The position numbers and the translations under genes are program-made. Positions 54,584 to 62,523 of a stretch of DNA of 64,000 nt are shown here, in pieces (position 1 is the first letter of the stretch; each line of letters begins with the position of its first letter). Under the pieces are notes generated by a model that saw nothing but the letters and a program-made list of their open reading frames with translations, did not search any database and had not been told where the DNA came from. Source of the stretch: an uncultured Muribaculaceae bacterium (lineage in GTDB: Bacteria; Bacteroidota; Bacteroidia; Bacteroidales; Muribaculaceae); contig CAJUPZ010000012.1 of the NCBI GenBank assembly GCA_910588065.1, positions 1-64,000 on the forward strand. The letters are read 5' to 3'.

Positions 54584-55066
54584 ATGAAAAAGTTAGCACT
54601 TTTATTTCCGGCCCTTGTCGCTCTCGCTTTAGGCTTTGTGTCATGTAGCGACGATGACGATCTGCCCCTTGTGGATGTGAACACCACATACACCGGCGCA
54701 ACTATGGTGGACGGCACTCTGTATGTCGTTCAGGACCAGGAGTTTTCCATCACCGCTGTTGAGGCTGTGGCTCTGCGCGACAATGCCAAGGCAGGGCTCA
54801 CATCGGTTGAGTACGGACTTGACGGATGGGTGATCGGAGTTACAAACATCAGCCCTTTCGGCGTAAGTTTCGAACCCGGAACATTTGCTGTCGGCAAGCA
54901 CATCCTGTCAATGCGCATGGGCATTGTCGAGGAGGGTTGCTCTCCCGCGGTAGGATATTACGCCACTGATTTTGTGGTGGTTGCCACTACCGAGGAGATT
55001 CCGGCCCCGGATGCCGGCACTGAGCAGGGCTTGATTAAGACCCACCCCTCGATTACTTCTGAATAA
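54584..55066 (+). CDS. Small lipoprotein of unknown function
   Basis: 160 residues with signal and lipobox (LALGFVSCSDDDD, lipidated Cys near 21). The mature part has a Gly/aromatic, Ig-like feel: TSVEYGLDGWVIGVTNISPFGVSFEPGTFAVGKHILSMRMG. I do not recognise a named family. It follows clpB by 27 bp and ends before a strong terminator, so it may be cotranscribed with clpB. Confidence 0.7.
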   Translation: MKKLALLFPALVALALGFVSCSDDDDLPLVDVNTTYTGATMVDGTLYVVQDQEFSITAVEAVALRDNAKAGLTSVEYGLDGWVIGVTNISPFGVSFEPGTFAVGKHILSMRMGIVEEGCSPAVGYYATDFVVVATTEEIPAPDAGTEQGLIKTHPSITSE

Positions 55067-55086
55067 CTCACGGAAATCATATCTGC

Positions 55087-55123
55087 AAAAAAGCGGTGCT
55101 CATTCTCGGGCACCGCTTTTTTT
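55087..55123. terminator. Bidirectional terminator
   Basis: AAAAAAGCGGTGC (55087-55099) pairs perfectly with GCACCGCTTTTTT, followed by one further T. The stop codon of the minus-strand GT2 gene (55100-55102) is in the loop. It ends both the clpB-lipoprotein and the convergent GT2 transcripts. Confidence 0.85.
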
Positions 55124-55921
55124 GACCTTTGCCCTCAGAGGTGCGTTGAACCGGCTCCGCTCATCGTCGCGCAGCCAGCCCCATTTGTTGAAGTAGCGGC
55201 ATATATTGACGATATGCACCCAAAGCATCCTTATGGAATGGTATGACGCGGCGCGGTGCGTGTGTACAACTGTCGGCTGCGGAACATACATGGTGCGCCA
55301 ACTCCGGTGGATGCGGCGTGTCAGGTCAATATCCTCAGGATACAGGAAAAAGCGTTCGTCAAACCCGCCGCATTGCTTCACAGTCTCCATGCGCAGCATC
55401 ATGAAACTCCCCTGATGGTAGGGGATATTGTGCTCGGTGTCAGGGTCAAGGTGCTCAAGCAGATATTCCCTCCGTCTGCCTGTCATAAACCATGCAGGGG
55501 TGAAACGCCTGACAATCAGGTCGCTCGGTGTCGGCAGCATTCGGCAGGAGTGCAGCATCCTCCCGTTGCCGTCAACAATTCTCGGCTGCGCCATCCCCAC
55601 ATCGCTGTGGCTGTCCATATAGTCGCACAGCCGGGCTATGCTCTCAGGCTCGAAGTCAACATCCGTGTTCAGCACCAGATGATAGTCCGCATCCTCCGCA
55701 GACGCACCTCGCAGCGCCACATTGTGGCCGGAGCCATAGCCGCGGTTGTCGCCGGCTATGTAACAGAAGCCTTCAAAGCGGCCCACAATCTCCCTTATAT
55801 ATTCGCAGCGGGAATTGTCAATCACCCACACACGGCTCACGCAGCTGCGCCTCAGCAGCTCAAGACAGTTGCTGAGTTCGGGTCCGGGTGTGCGGAAAGT
55901 CACAACCGAGGCTGTGATCAT
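55100..55921 (-). CDS. GT2 glycosyltransferase (rhamnosyltransferase-like)
   Basis: 273 residues. The start TASVVTFRTPGPELSNCLELL, the VLNTDVDFEPESI segment (DXD-like donor site), HSDVGMAQPRIVDGNGRML and FFLYPEDIDLTRRIHRSWRTMYVPQPTVVHTHRAAS are typical of WbbL-type transferases in O-antigen or capsule assembly. Cytoplasmic side of the membrane. The donor sugar is not known. It lies 10 bp after the DUF4923 gene. Confidence 0.9.
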   Translation of the reverse strand: MITASVVTFRTPGPELSNCLELLRRSCVSRVWVIDNSRCEYIREIVGRFEGFCYIAGDNRGYGSGHNVALRGASAEDADYHLVLNTDVDFEPESIARLCDYMDSHSDVGMAQPRIVDGNGRMLHSCRMLPTPSDLIVRRFTPAWFMTGRRREYLLEHLDPDTEHNIPYHQGSFMMLRMETVKQCGGFDERFFLYPEDIDLTRRIHRSWRTMYVPQPTVVHTHRAASYHSIRMLWVHIVNICRYFNKWGWLRDDERSRFNAPLRAKVKKSGARE

Positions 55922-55931
55922 TGCGTGGATG

Positions 55932-56525
55932 CTATTTCTTGAGTTTGAATCCGGCGCAGATGCCGTCGTAGCTCTCGAGGAGTTTTGTTACCCCCTTGAT
56001 TGTGGAGTTGTTGGTCACAGTTCCCGCTTTCTCTATGATAGCCACCAGTTTGGTCACATCAAAGGTGAGGCTCATTGTATTGCTGCCGCTCATTGTCACG
56101 TATGCGTCCATCTTGCCTATCGGCAGTTTGCCCCCCACCTTGAAGTTGAAAACAAAGTTTGCCTGCGAATTTTCATCTGTCACAGGTGCGATGGTGCCCT
56201 TCAGTGTCGTTCTGTTCAGCTTCATGCTGAAAGTGCTGTCCGGCTCTATGACAAGGGTCATCTTTGTGAATCCGGCCTTGCTGTAGTATGGCGCAAGCTT
56301 TGCCTCGACGGTGCTTGCCGCGGCAGCGCCGCCGGCCTTCTTGAGAATATTGTCGCTCTTGAATGTCACGGCAGGGGAGGAGTAGCTCCAGCTTCCGCTG
56401 ATTTTATCAACATTGATTTTGTCTGACGACACAAGACTGCCCAGCATACTCTTTAAATCGAGCTGGGCGTTGGCGCTCTGCAGCCCGAACAGGGCTATCG
56501 CTATGCTTATGATTAAATGCTTCAT
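55932..56525 (-). CDS. DUF4923 family lipocalin-like secreted protein
   Basis: 197 residues from ATG 56525 with a signal peptide (MKHLIISIAIALFGLQSANA). The mature protein is beta-rich (ISGSWSYSSPAVTFKSDNIL, MTLVIEPDSTFSMKL) as in DUF4923. Function is unknown. On the minus strand GTTG, 20 bp, TACTTTTG (56564 down to 56533) forms a near-consensus promoter right before the ATG, which excludes upstream in-frame starts to 56606. Confidence 0.85.
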   Translation of the reverse strand: MKHLIISIAIALFGLQSANAQLDLKSMLGSLVSSDKINVDKISGSWSYSSPAVTFKSDNILKKAGGAAAASTVEAKLAPYYSKAGFTKMTLVIEPDSTFSMKLNRTTLKGTIAPVTDENSQANFVFNFKVGGKLPIGKMDAYVTMSGSNTMSLTFDVTKLVAIIEKAGTVTNNSTIKGVTKLLESYDGICAGFKLKK

Positions 56526-56770
56526 GATGCTGCAAAAGTAATGCTTATTATATATATGTGCAACTTTATTCGCCGCAATGCCGCTTTTGTCCCTCCGTTT
56601 CAGCACGCCTGCAATAGTGGCTGTGTGGTTGCTTAACTAATTTTAAGCCCATACCTTGCTATCCTCTTGCAAATTAAACGTATCTTTACAACCGTTTTAA
56701 AAACTGCAAAACAAATCTGTGCCGAAATATCGCCACGGCACATGGTCAGTGTATTGAAATATAGTAACTT

Positions 56771-59287
56771 ATGCGATTATCTCGCTTCATTATAGCAACC
56801 GCTTTATCCGCTATCTCTGTATGCTTGTCATGCTCCTCGCAGCAGAATGACTCCGTTGTTGGAGCCGGCAAAATATTGCCGGACATCACTGTTTCGCCTT
56901 CGGTTACGCTCAGCAACGGAACCGATGTTGACGATGCTGTCGCTTACGTGCCTGAGGTTCAGGCGCTCAGCATGAGGATTACCGGCAATGACGGAGCCTA
57001 TTCCGCAACTTGGCCGCAGCTCGCGGACTATTATCCCGCGGAGTCGGTTCTCCCCGGAGTTTATCTCGTAGAGGCTTTCTACGGTTCTGAGCGCCTTGAA
57101 GGCTTTGATGTGCCATACTATTATGGCTCGGTGACCTGCACTGTCAAGGACGGCTCTGTCGAACAGCCGCAGATCGACTGCCGCCTGGCAAATACCGTGG
57201 TGTCGGTGGATTTCAATCCGCTTATCGCTGATGAGTTTGAAAGCCTGGCGCTTACCCTCCACAGCTTCGGAGGAGATTTTATCAAATACAGTCTCGGCGA
57301 AAGCCGTCAGGCATACCTCCGCCCCGGAAACATTGATGTGGGGCTGAGCGCAGTGATGCCGGACGGCAGCGAGCTGCAGGTGCATATGCTCACCATCAGG
57401 GAAGCGCAGGCCGGCCACTGGTACAAAGCGCAGGTAAGCCTCTCACACTCCCCGCAGGGCTATCCCGTGATTACTGTGTCATTCGATGCCGGCACATCCT
57501 CCGATGATGTGTCAGTGACCCTTTCACCTGATTTCATTGCCGCACCTGCCCCTCTGATTACATGCTCCGGATTTGAATCCGGTGTGCCCGTCACAGTTGC
57601 CGAGGGTCAGACCCCCGACACCCCGCTCACTATGTCAGTCAGCGCGGAATCCCTCTCCCACCTGATGCTCTCGGCAACAGCACCCTCTCTCATCAGCAAA
57701 GGGTGGCTGCCTGAGGTGGACCTCATGTCCGACACCGATATATCGGCAATGATTGCACTCGGTCTTAAAATTACCCGCACCGATGTAATTACGCTCGACT
57801 TCACCGCGCTCATCCCTTATCTCCGCGACACCGACGGCCTTGCCGACGTTTTCGCCCTTCAGGCTGAATCGCGCATCGGCAAAATGTCTGCTCCCGCGCA
57901 GCTGCTCGTCAATCTGAAAAATGCCGATGTCAACATCGTGTCAATGTCGATGCCTGTTATCGGTGTTGATATTTTCACCGCCAAAGTGGAGTGCTCCGAA
58001 GGTGCCGACCCCGCAAATATCTCACTCGACATTTTCAATTCCGGGGCATGGACTGAGTTGAAACCACTCTCCCTGCAGCCGGCCGAGGAGCCCAATAACT
58101 ATGAACTCTCCTTTGCCGTGCCCTCCGGCACAAACGAAATTCCCGCGAGACTGATGTATTGCGGCATTTCGCGCAACTCATTCAAAATCTACCGTATATC
58201 ACCCGAATTCAAAATCGAGGTCGATGCTTTCGCCCTGAAAGCTGTTATCAGGATTGTACCCGAGGATGAAACTCTTTTAGGCGTCATAACCCGCCTCGTA
58301 CGGATATATGCCGACGGTTCGCGCACTATCCAGCTCGACCGCAACGAGGAGCAGGGCACGCTCACTGTCACAGGCCTGCGGCAAAATACAACCTACACCT
58401 TCCGCGCAAGCGTCATGGACACCCCGAAGGAGGGTGAGTTCACTCCGGCCGTAACTGTCACCACCGAGTCTGCCGCAAGTCTGCCAAACGGCGATTTGGA
58501 GAACATCGTGTCGAAACGCACTAAATATTCCGATATGCCGAGTGGCGGAAGATACTCGCAGAACATTGTCGAGATTTTCAACCTGCAGAATTACACTTCG
58601 TTCGATTTCACAACCCCCGAGAAATGGGCTACCGTCAATGCCAAGACATTCAACACCGGAGCCTCGAATATCAACACCTGGTATGTCATCCCGACAGTCC
58701 GCACGGTCGATTTCAAGGAGTCATACGCCGGAACATCGTATGCCGTGAGGATTGACAACGTGGCTTGGGACAACAACGGCCCCGCAATCCCTGATTATCT
58801 TCAGGAAGGACAGCCCTATGTCAAATACAGCCGGAATGTGCCGAAGATAAGGTACAAGGCTGTGGGCAAGCTGTTTATCGGCTCTTATAAGTTTGACCCT
58901 GCAACCCTTGGCGAATCATACTCCGAGGGTATGGCTTTCGGCTCTCGCCCCTCAGCACTGAACGGTTTCTACCGATTCATTCCGATTGCCCCTCAGCCGG
59001 ACGAGCTCGGATATGCCTGCATTGAGGTCCTTGCCGAAGATGGCTCTGTGATAGCCAAAGGCGAGACAGTGCTTGCGCCTGCCACAGGCTACACTGCTTT
59101 CTCTGTGCCGCTGACATACTCCCGATTCGGCGTAAAGGCATCACGCATCAAGGTAATGCTGGCGGCTTCGCCCAGAATTGGCGATATTCAATACGAGTCC
59201 CAAAACACCCTCGTGGTGCCTGACCCGCAGACATCGACAATGACAGGCAGCTCCCTGTGGATTGATGAAGTGTCGCTCTCATATTAA
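56771..59287 (+). CDS. DUF4493/PCMD-type surface lipoprotein
   Basis: 838 residues with a lipoprotein signal (SAISVCLSCSSQQ). The N-terminal ~230 residues are DUF4493 (WPQLADYYPAESVLPGVYLVEAFYGS). Ig/FN3-like beta domains follow, with a fibronectin-like segment ending FRASVMDTPKEGEFTPAVTVTT (about 540-575). The last ~270 residues, starting LPNGDLEN, resemble PCMD, a putative carbohydrate-binding module. It is probably displayed on the cell surface. It leads an operon with two barrels, a second PCMD protein and a sulfatase. A -7-like TATCTTTA lies at 56681-56688. Confidence 0.78.
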   Translation: MRLSRFIIATALSAISVCLSCSSQQNDSVVGAGKILPDITVSPSVTLSNGTDVDDAVAYVPEVQALSMRITGNDGAYSATWPQLADYYPAESVLPGVYLVEAFYGSERLEGFDVPYYYGSVTCTVKDGSVEQPQIDCRLANTVVSVDFNPLIADEFESLALTLHSFGGDFIKYSLGESRQAYLRPGNIDVGLSAVMPDGSELQVHMLTIREAQAGHWYKAQVSLSHSPQGYPVITVSFDAGTSSDDVSVTLSPDFIAAPAPLITCSGFESGVPVTVAEGQTPDTPLTMSVSAESLSHLMLSATAPSLISKGWLPEVDLMSDTDISAMIALGLKITRTDVITLDFTALIPYLRDTDGLADVFALQAESRIGKMSAPAQLLVNLKNADVNIVSMSMPVIGVDIFTAKVECSEGADPANISLDIFNSGAWTELKPLSLQPAEEPNNYELSFAVPSGTNEIPARLMYCGISRNSFKIYRISPEFKIEVDAFALKAVIRIVPEDETLLGVITRLVRIYADGSRTIQLDRNEEQGTLTVTGLRQNTTYTFRASVMDTPKEGEFTPAVTVTTESAASLPNGDLENIVSKRTKYSDMPSGGRYSQNIVEIFNLQNYTSFDFTTPEKWATVNAKTFNTGASNINTWYVIPTVRTVDFKESYAGTSYAVRIDNVAWDNNGPAIPDYLQEGQPYVKYSRNVPKIRYKAVGKLFIGSYKFDPATLGESYSEGMAFGSRPSALNGFYRFIPIAPQPDELGYACIEVLAEDGSVIAKGETVLAPATGYTAFSVPLTYSRFGVKASRIKVMLAASPRIGDIQYESQNTLVVPDPQTSTMTGSSLWIDEVSLSY

Positions 59288-59320
59288 TAATGTATAATTC
59301 ATTTCACTCATATATCGTAA

Positions 59321-60067
59321 ATGTATCTGTTCCGAATTCTTAAAATAGCTCTCGCATCGCTCGCGGTGCTGTGCGCAGCCGGCTCAGCGGATGCGCAGGA
59401 GCCTTTCAAAAGGGGATTAGAGCAAATTTCGTTCATCCCCAAAGGGCAGTGGATTACCGGTGTCAGTGTCAACTATTCCCAGAGCAGTCAGGACAAATAC
59501 CAGTTTCTGATTGTCGAGAATATAAACGGCGACACTTACTCTTTCAAGGTTAGCCCCATGCTGATGTACTGCTTCAAGGATAATCTCGCTGCAGGAGGAA
59601 AGTTCAGCTACACACGCTCACGCACACGCCTCAACAGCGCGTCGGTGATTCTCGACACCGAAACATCATATGATGCCGACCACTTGTATGCTATCACCTC
59701 AAACTACTATGGCACCGCTGTGTTCAGAAACTACATTTCCCTCGGCAGCGGCATGAGATTCGGTATGTTCAACGAGGTGCAGCTTGAGCTCGGTGGCGGG
59801 CAGAGCAAGATAACAAACGGCACGGGTGAGGATTTTACCGGCACCTTCGAGCGAAATTTCAGTATGAACATCGGCCTTACTCCGGGTATGGTGATGTTTC
59901 TGAACAACTACTCGGCTATTGAGGTGAACATCGGTGTGCTCGGTTTCGGCTACACCGACACAAAATCGACAACCGACCGCATTTACGTGGCTCACCGCAA
60001 ATCGCGCCACGCTAACTTCAAGATAAATCTTTTCTCCGTATCATTCGGATGTGTTTTTTATCTCTGA
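59321..60067 (+). CDS. Outer-membrane beta-barrel protein, paralogue 1
   Basis: 248 residues, signal peptide ending in GSADAQ (about 26). The mature part alternates polar and aromatic residues in beta-hairpins: QISFIPKGQWITGVSVNYSQSSQDKYQFLIVENINGDTY in shortened form, and a closing KINLFSVSFGCVFYL with a terminal aromatic/hydrophobic strand. It resembles the next gene (shared FIPKGQW opening strand, shared F-[KR]-[IF]-NLF end). Function is unknown; a pore or anchor for the neighbouring lipoproteins is possible. Confidence 0.78.
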   Translation: MYLFRILKIALASLAVLCAAGSADAQEPFKRGLEQISFIPKGQWITGVSVNYSQSSQDKYQFLIVENINGDTYSFKVSPMLMYCFKDNLAAGGKFSYTRSRTRLNSASVILDTETSYDADHLYAITSNYYGTAVFRNYISLGSGMRFGMFNEVQLELGGGQSKITNGTGEDFTGTFERNFSMNIGLTPGMVMFLNNYSAIEVNIGVLGFGYTDTKSTTDRIYVAHRKSRHANFKINLFSVSFGCVFYL

Positions 60068-60073
60068 TGCCCT

Positions 60074-60937
60074 ATGAAGAAAACGATTATAACCTCACTT
60101 CTGCTGCTCGCCGCCGCTTTCTGTGCTCATAGCGCGGGCGCGCAGACCCCCGATTCGCTCACCGTTTACTCTGAGTTTGAATCTCTACCCGTGGTCGACC
60201 CTCTGGATGAGAAAGTAATTGTCGGTGGCGACACTATCAGCATAATCCTGCCCCAGAGAAATTTCGGACGCTACGACCGCGGACTATTCAACTTTCTCTT
60301 CATTCCGAAAGGCCAGTGGACTTTCGGCCTTATGGCAAGCTACGGCGAGTTGTCAACAGATGACACACAGCTGCTCAATGTCATAACAAACCTCGATTTC
60401 AAGGGCAAGATGTACTCCATCAAGCCATCTTTCGGCTACTTCATAGGCAACAACCAGAGCATTGGCCTGAAGTTCAACTACACCCGCGGCGAAGCCACCC
60501 TCGGTAGCCTCGGCGTGGATATTGACGAGGACCTCAACTTCTCGCTAAAGGATGTCAGCTATTACTCCAATTCTTATTCCGTCGGAGTGTTCTACCGCAC
60601 ATACGTAGGCCTCTCGACTATGAAACGCTTCGGAGTGTTCAATGATGTCGACCTCAGCTTCGGCAGCGGCTCGGCACGCTTCAAACGCTACTATGACGGC
60701 GAGCTGCGCGACACCCGCACAAACACTACTTCGGTATCGCTCAATTTCAGCCCCGGCCTCTGCGTCTTCATTATGGACAATGTCAGCTTCAATGTGTCTT
60801 TCGGCGTCTTCGGCGTTAACATCAAGCACGAGAAGCAACTAACCAACAATGTGCTGGACGGCTCGCGGACAAGCAGCGGTGCCAATTTCAAGTTCAATTT
60901 GTTTAACATCAATTTCGGACTCGGTGTACACATCTGA
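60074..60937 (+). CDS. Outer-membrane beta-barrel protein, paralogue 2
   Basis: 287 residues with a signal peptide (MKKTIITSLLLLAAAFCAHSAGA). It is longer at the N-terminus than paralogue 1 (an extra ~40 residues before FIPKGQWTFGL), then colinear: MYSIKPSFGYFIGNNQSIGLKFNYTRGEATL in place of the matching strand set. It ends FKFNLFNINFGLGVHI. The two barrels look like a tandem duplication. They are 6 bp apart. Confidence 0.78.
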   Translation: MKKTIITSLLLLAAAFCAHSAGAQTPDSLTVYSEFESLPVVDPLDEKVIVGGDTISIILPQRNFGRYDRGLFNFLFIPKGQWTFGLMASYGELSTDDTQLLNVITNLDFKGKMYSIKPSFGYFIGNNQSIGLKFNYTRGEATLGSLGVDIDEDLNFSLKDVSYYSNSYSVGVFYRTYVGLSTMKRFGVFNDVDLSFGSGSARFKRYYDGELRDTRTNTTSVSLNFSPGLCVFIMDNVSFNVSFGVFGVNIKHEKQLTNNVLDGSRTSSGANFKFNLFNINFGLGVHI

Positions 60938-62522
60938 TTTCTCATTCTCATCATGCCGGCGGGTTGTCGCTCCGGTGATATGCTCTCTGCTGGCGCTCAT
61001 GTCGTCTTGTATCAAAAACGACATACCATACCCGCATATTCAGCCAAACATTATCGCAATAGAGGCTGAAAACCAGAGCCGTGCGGCAGCCATCGACTCC
61101 ATTGAGCGCACTGTCACTCTGTTTCTCAACGAAGCTGCCGACATCCGGTGCGTCAGGCTCGCGTCGCTGACCCTTTCACCCGGTGCCACATGCCCTGACT
61201 CGGCTCTCATTGTGCAGGGGCTCGACCTCACTCAGCCGGTAGACCTCACTTTTGCGATGTACTACGATTATGTGTGGACCCTCTCCGCACAGCAGACTAT
61301 CGAACGCTATTTCTCTGTGGCAAACCAGGTGGGCGCCTCTGTCATTGATGCTGACAATCACACTGTTACCGCAACAGTACCCTCAGGCCTGTCTCTCAAC
61401 GACATAACGGTGCAATCCATAAAACTCGGCGGCACAACAGCTGTCATGACCCCTGACCTCAACGGCAAGTCTGTCGATTTCTCATCGCCGGTGCAGGTTA
61501 CTGTGACGGAGTTCGGGCGCGAGCAGGTGTGGACAATATCAATTGACCAGACAGATATCGCTGTAAACATCGACCGCGTGGACGCATGGACAAATGTCGC
61601 TTGGGTTTATGCTACAGCCGAAGCCGGTAAAACAACCGGTTTTGAGTACCGCCTCTCTGGTGTGGATGTATGGACTTCAGTGCCCGAAGCGTGGATTACC
61701 CGCGCCGGTGGCAGCTTCTCGGCACGTCTTGTCAATCTGCTGCCTGAGTCATCTTACGAGGTACGTGCGTTCAGTGGCGAGGAGTACACTCTTCCGGCTC
61801 AATTCACCACTATGACAAACATCCAGATGCCGAACTCTTCGTTTGAGAACTGGTGGCTCGATGGCAAAATCTGGTGTCCCTGGACAGATGGAGGCTCCCC
61901 TTTCTGGGGCACCGGCAACAAGGGCGCGACAACGCTCGGACCCTCTAATACAACCCCGATTTCTGATCTCTCCTCGCCGACAGGCTACAGAGGAGCTAAG
62001 CTTGAATCCAAGTTTGTCGGAGTGTCGATTCTCGGCAAGCTCGCCGCCGGAAACCTTTTCTCCGGCGACTATGTCGCCACCGAGGGCACTAACGGTATCC
62101 TCTCTTTCGGAAGAGCTTTCTCAAATTACCCCACAAAGCTCACAGGACGGATCGAATACACTCCGGTGCCGATCTCTCACTTCTCATCCGGTTTTGAGAA
62201 TCTTGTCGGCGAGCCTGACACATGTATTGTATGGTGCGCCCTCGGCGACTGGAATGAACCGTATGAGATTCGCACCAACCCCTCGCGCAGAAAGCTTTTC
62301 GACCCCAATGACCCGGGTGTAATCGCATATGGGCAGGCTCAGTATGGCCATGCTACCGGCGGATTTATCGATTTTGAAGCTGTGCTCGAATACCGCTCCA
62401 CCTCGCGCAAGCCTAAATACATCATTGTTGTGGCCAGTGCAAGCAAGTACGGCGACTATTTCACCGGTGGCAGCGGCTCGGTTCTGTCAATTGATCATTT
62501 CGAACTTCAATACGATTATTGA
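60924..62522 (+). CDS. PCMD-type surface lipoprotein, start uncertain
   Basis: About 532 residues. The N-terminus has no good ATG: the in-frame ATG at 60849 lies deep in the preceding gene, and the next Met is inside the signal peptide. GTG 60924 gives MYTSDFSFSSCRRVVAPVIC, a basic n-region, followed by LLALMSSC as h-region and lipobox, so I prefer it; it overlaps the barrel gene by 14 bp. The mature protein has beta domains, an FN3-like segment (about 210-300, ending SSYEVRAFSGEEYTLPAQF) and a C-terminal PCMD-like region beginning MPNSSFENW. It is probably surface-exposed and carbohydrate-binding. Confidence 0.75.
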   Translation: MYTSDFSFSSCRRVVAPVICSLLALMSSCIKNDIPYPHIQPNIIAIEAENQSRAAAIDSIERTVTLFLNEAADIRCVRLASLTLSPGATCPDSALIVQGLDLTQPVDLTFAMYYDYVWTLSAQQTIERYFSVANQVGASVIDADNHTVTATVPSGLSLNDITVQSIKLGGTTAVMTPDLNGKSVDFSSPVQVTVTEFGREQVWTISIDQTDIAVNIDRVDAWTNVAWVYATAEAGKTTGFEYRLSGVDVWTSVPEAWITRAGGSFSARLVNLLPESSYEVRAFSGEEYTLPAQFTTMTNIQMPNSSFENWWLDGKIWCPWTDGGSPFWGTGNKGATTLGPSNTTPISDLSSPTGYRGAKLESKFVGVSILGKLAAGNLFSGDYVATEGTNGILSFGRAFSNYPTKLTGRIEYTPVPISHFSSGFENLVGEPDTCIVWCALGDWNEPYEIRTNPSRRKLFDPNDPGVIAYGQAQYGHATGGFIDFEAVLEYRSTSRKPKYIIVVASASKYGDYFTGGSGSVLSIDHFELQYDY

Positions 62523-62523
62523 T

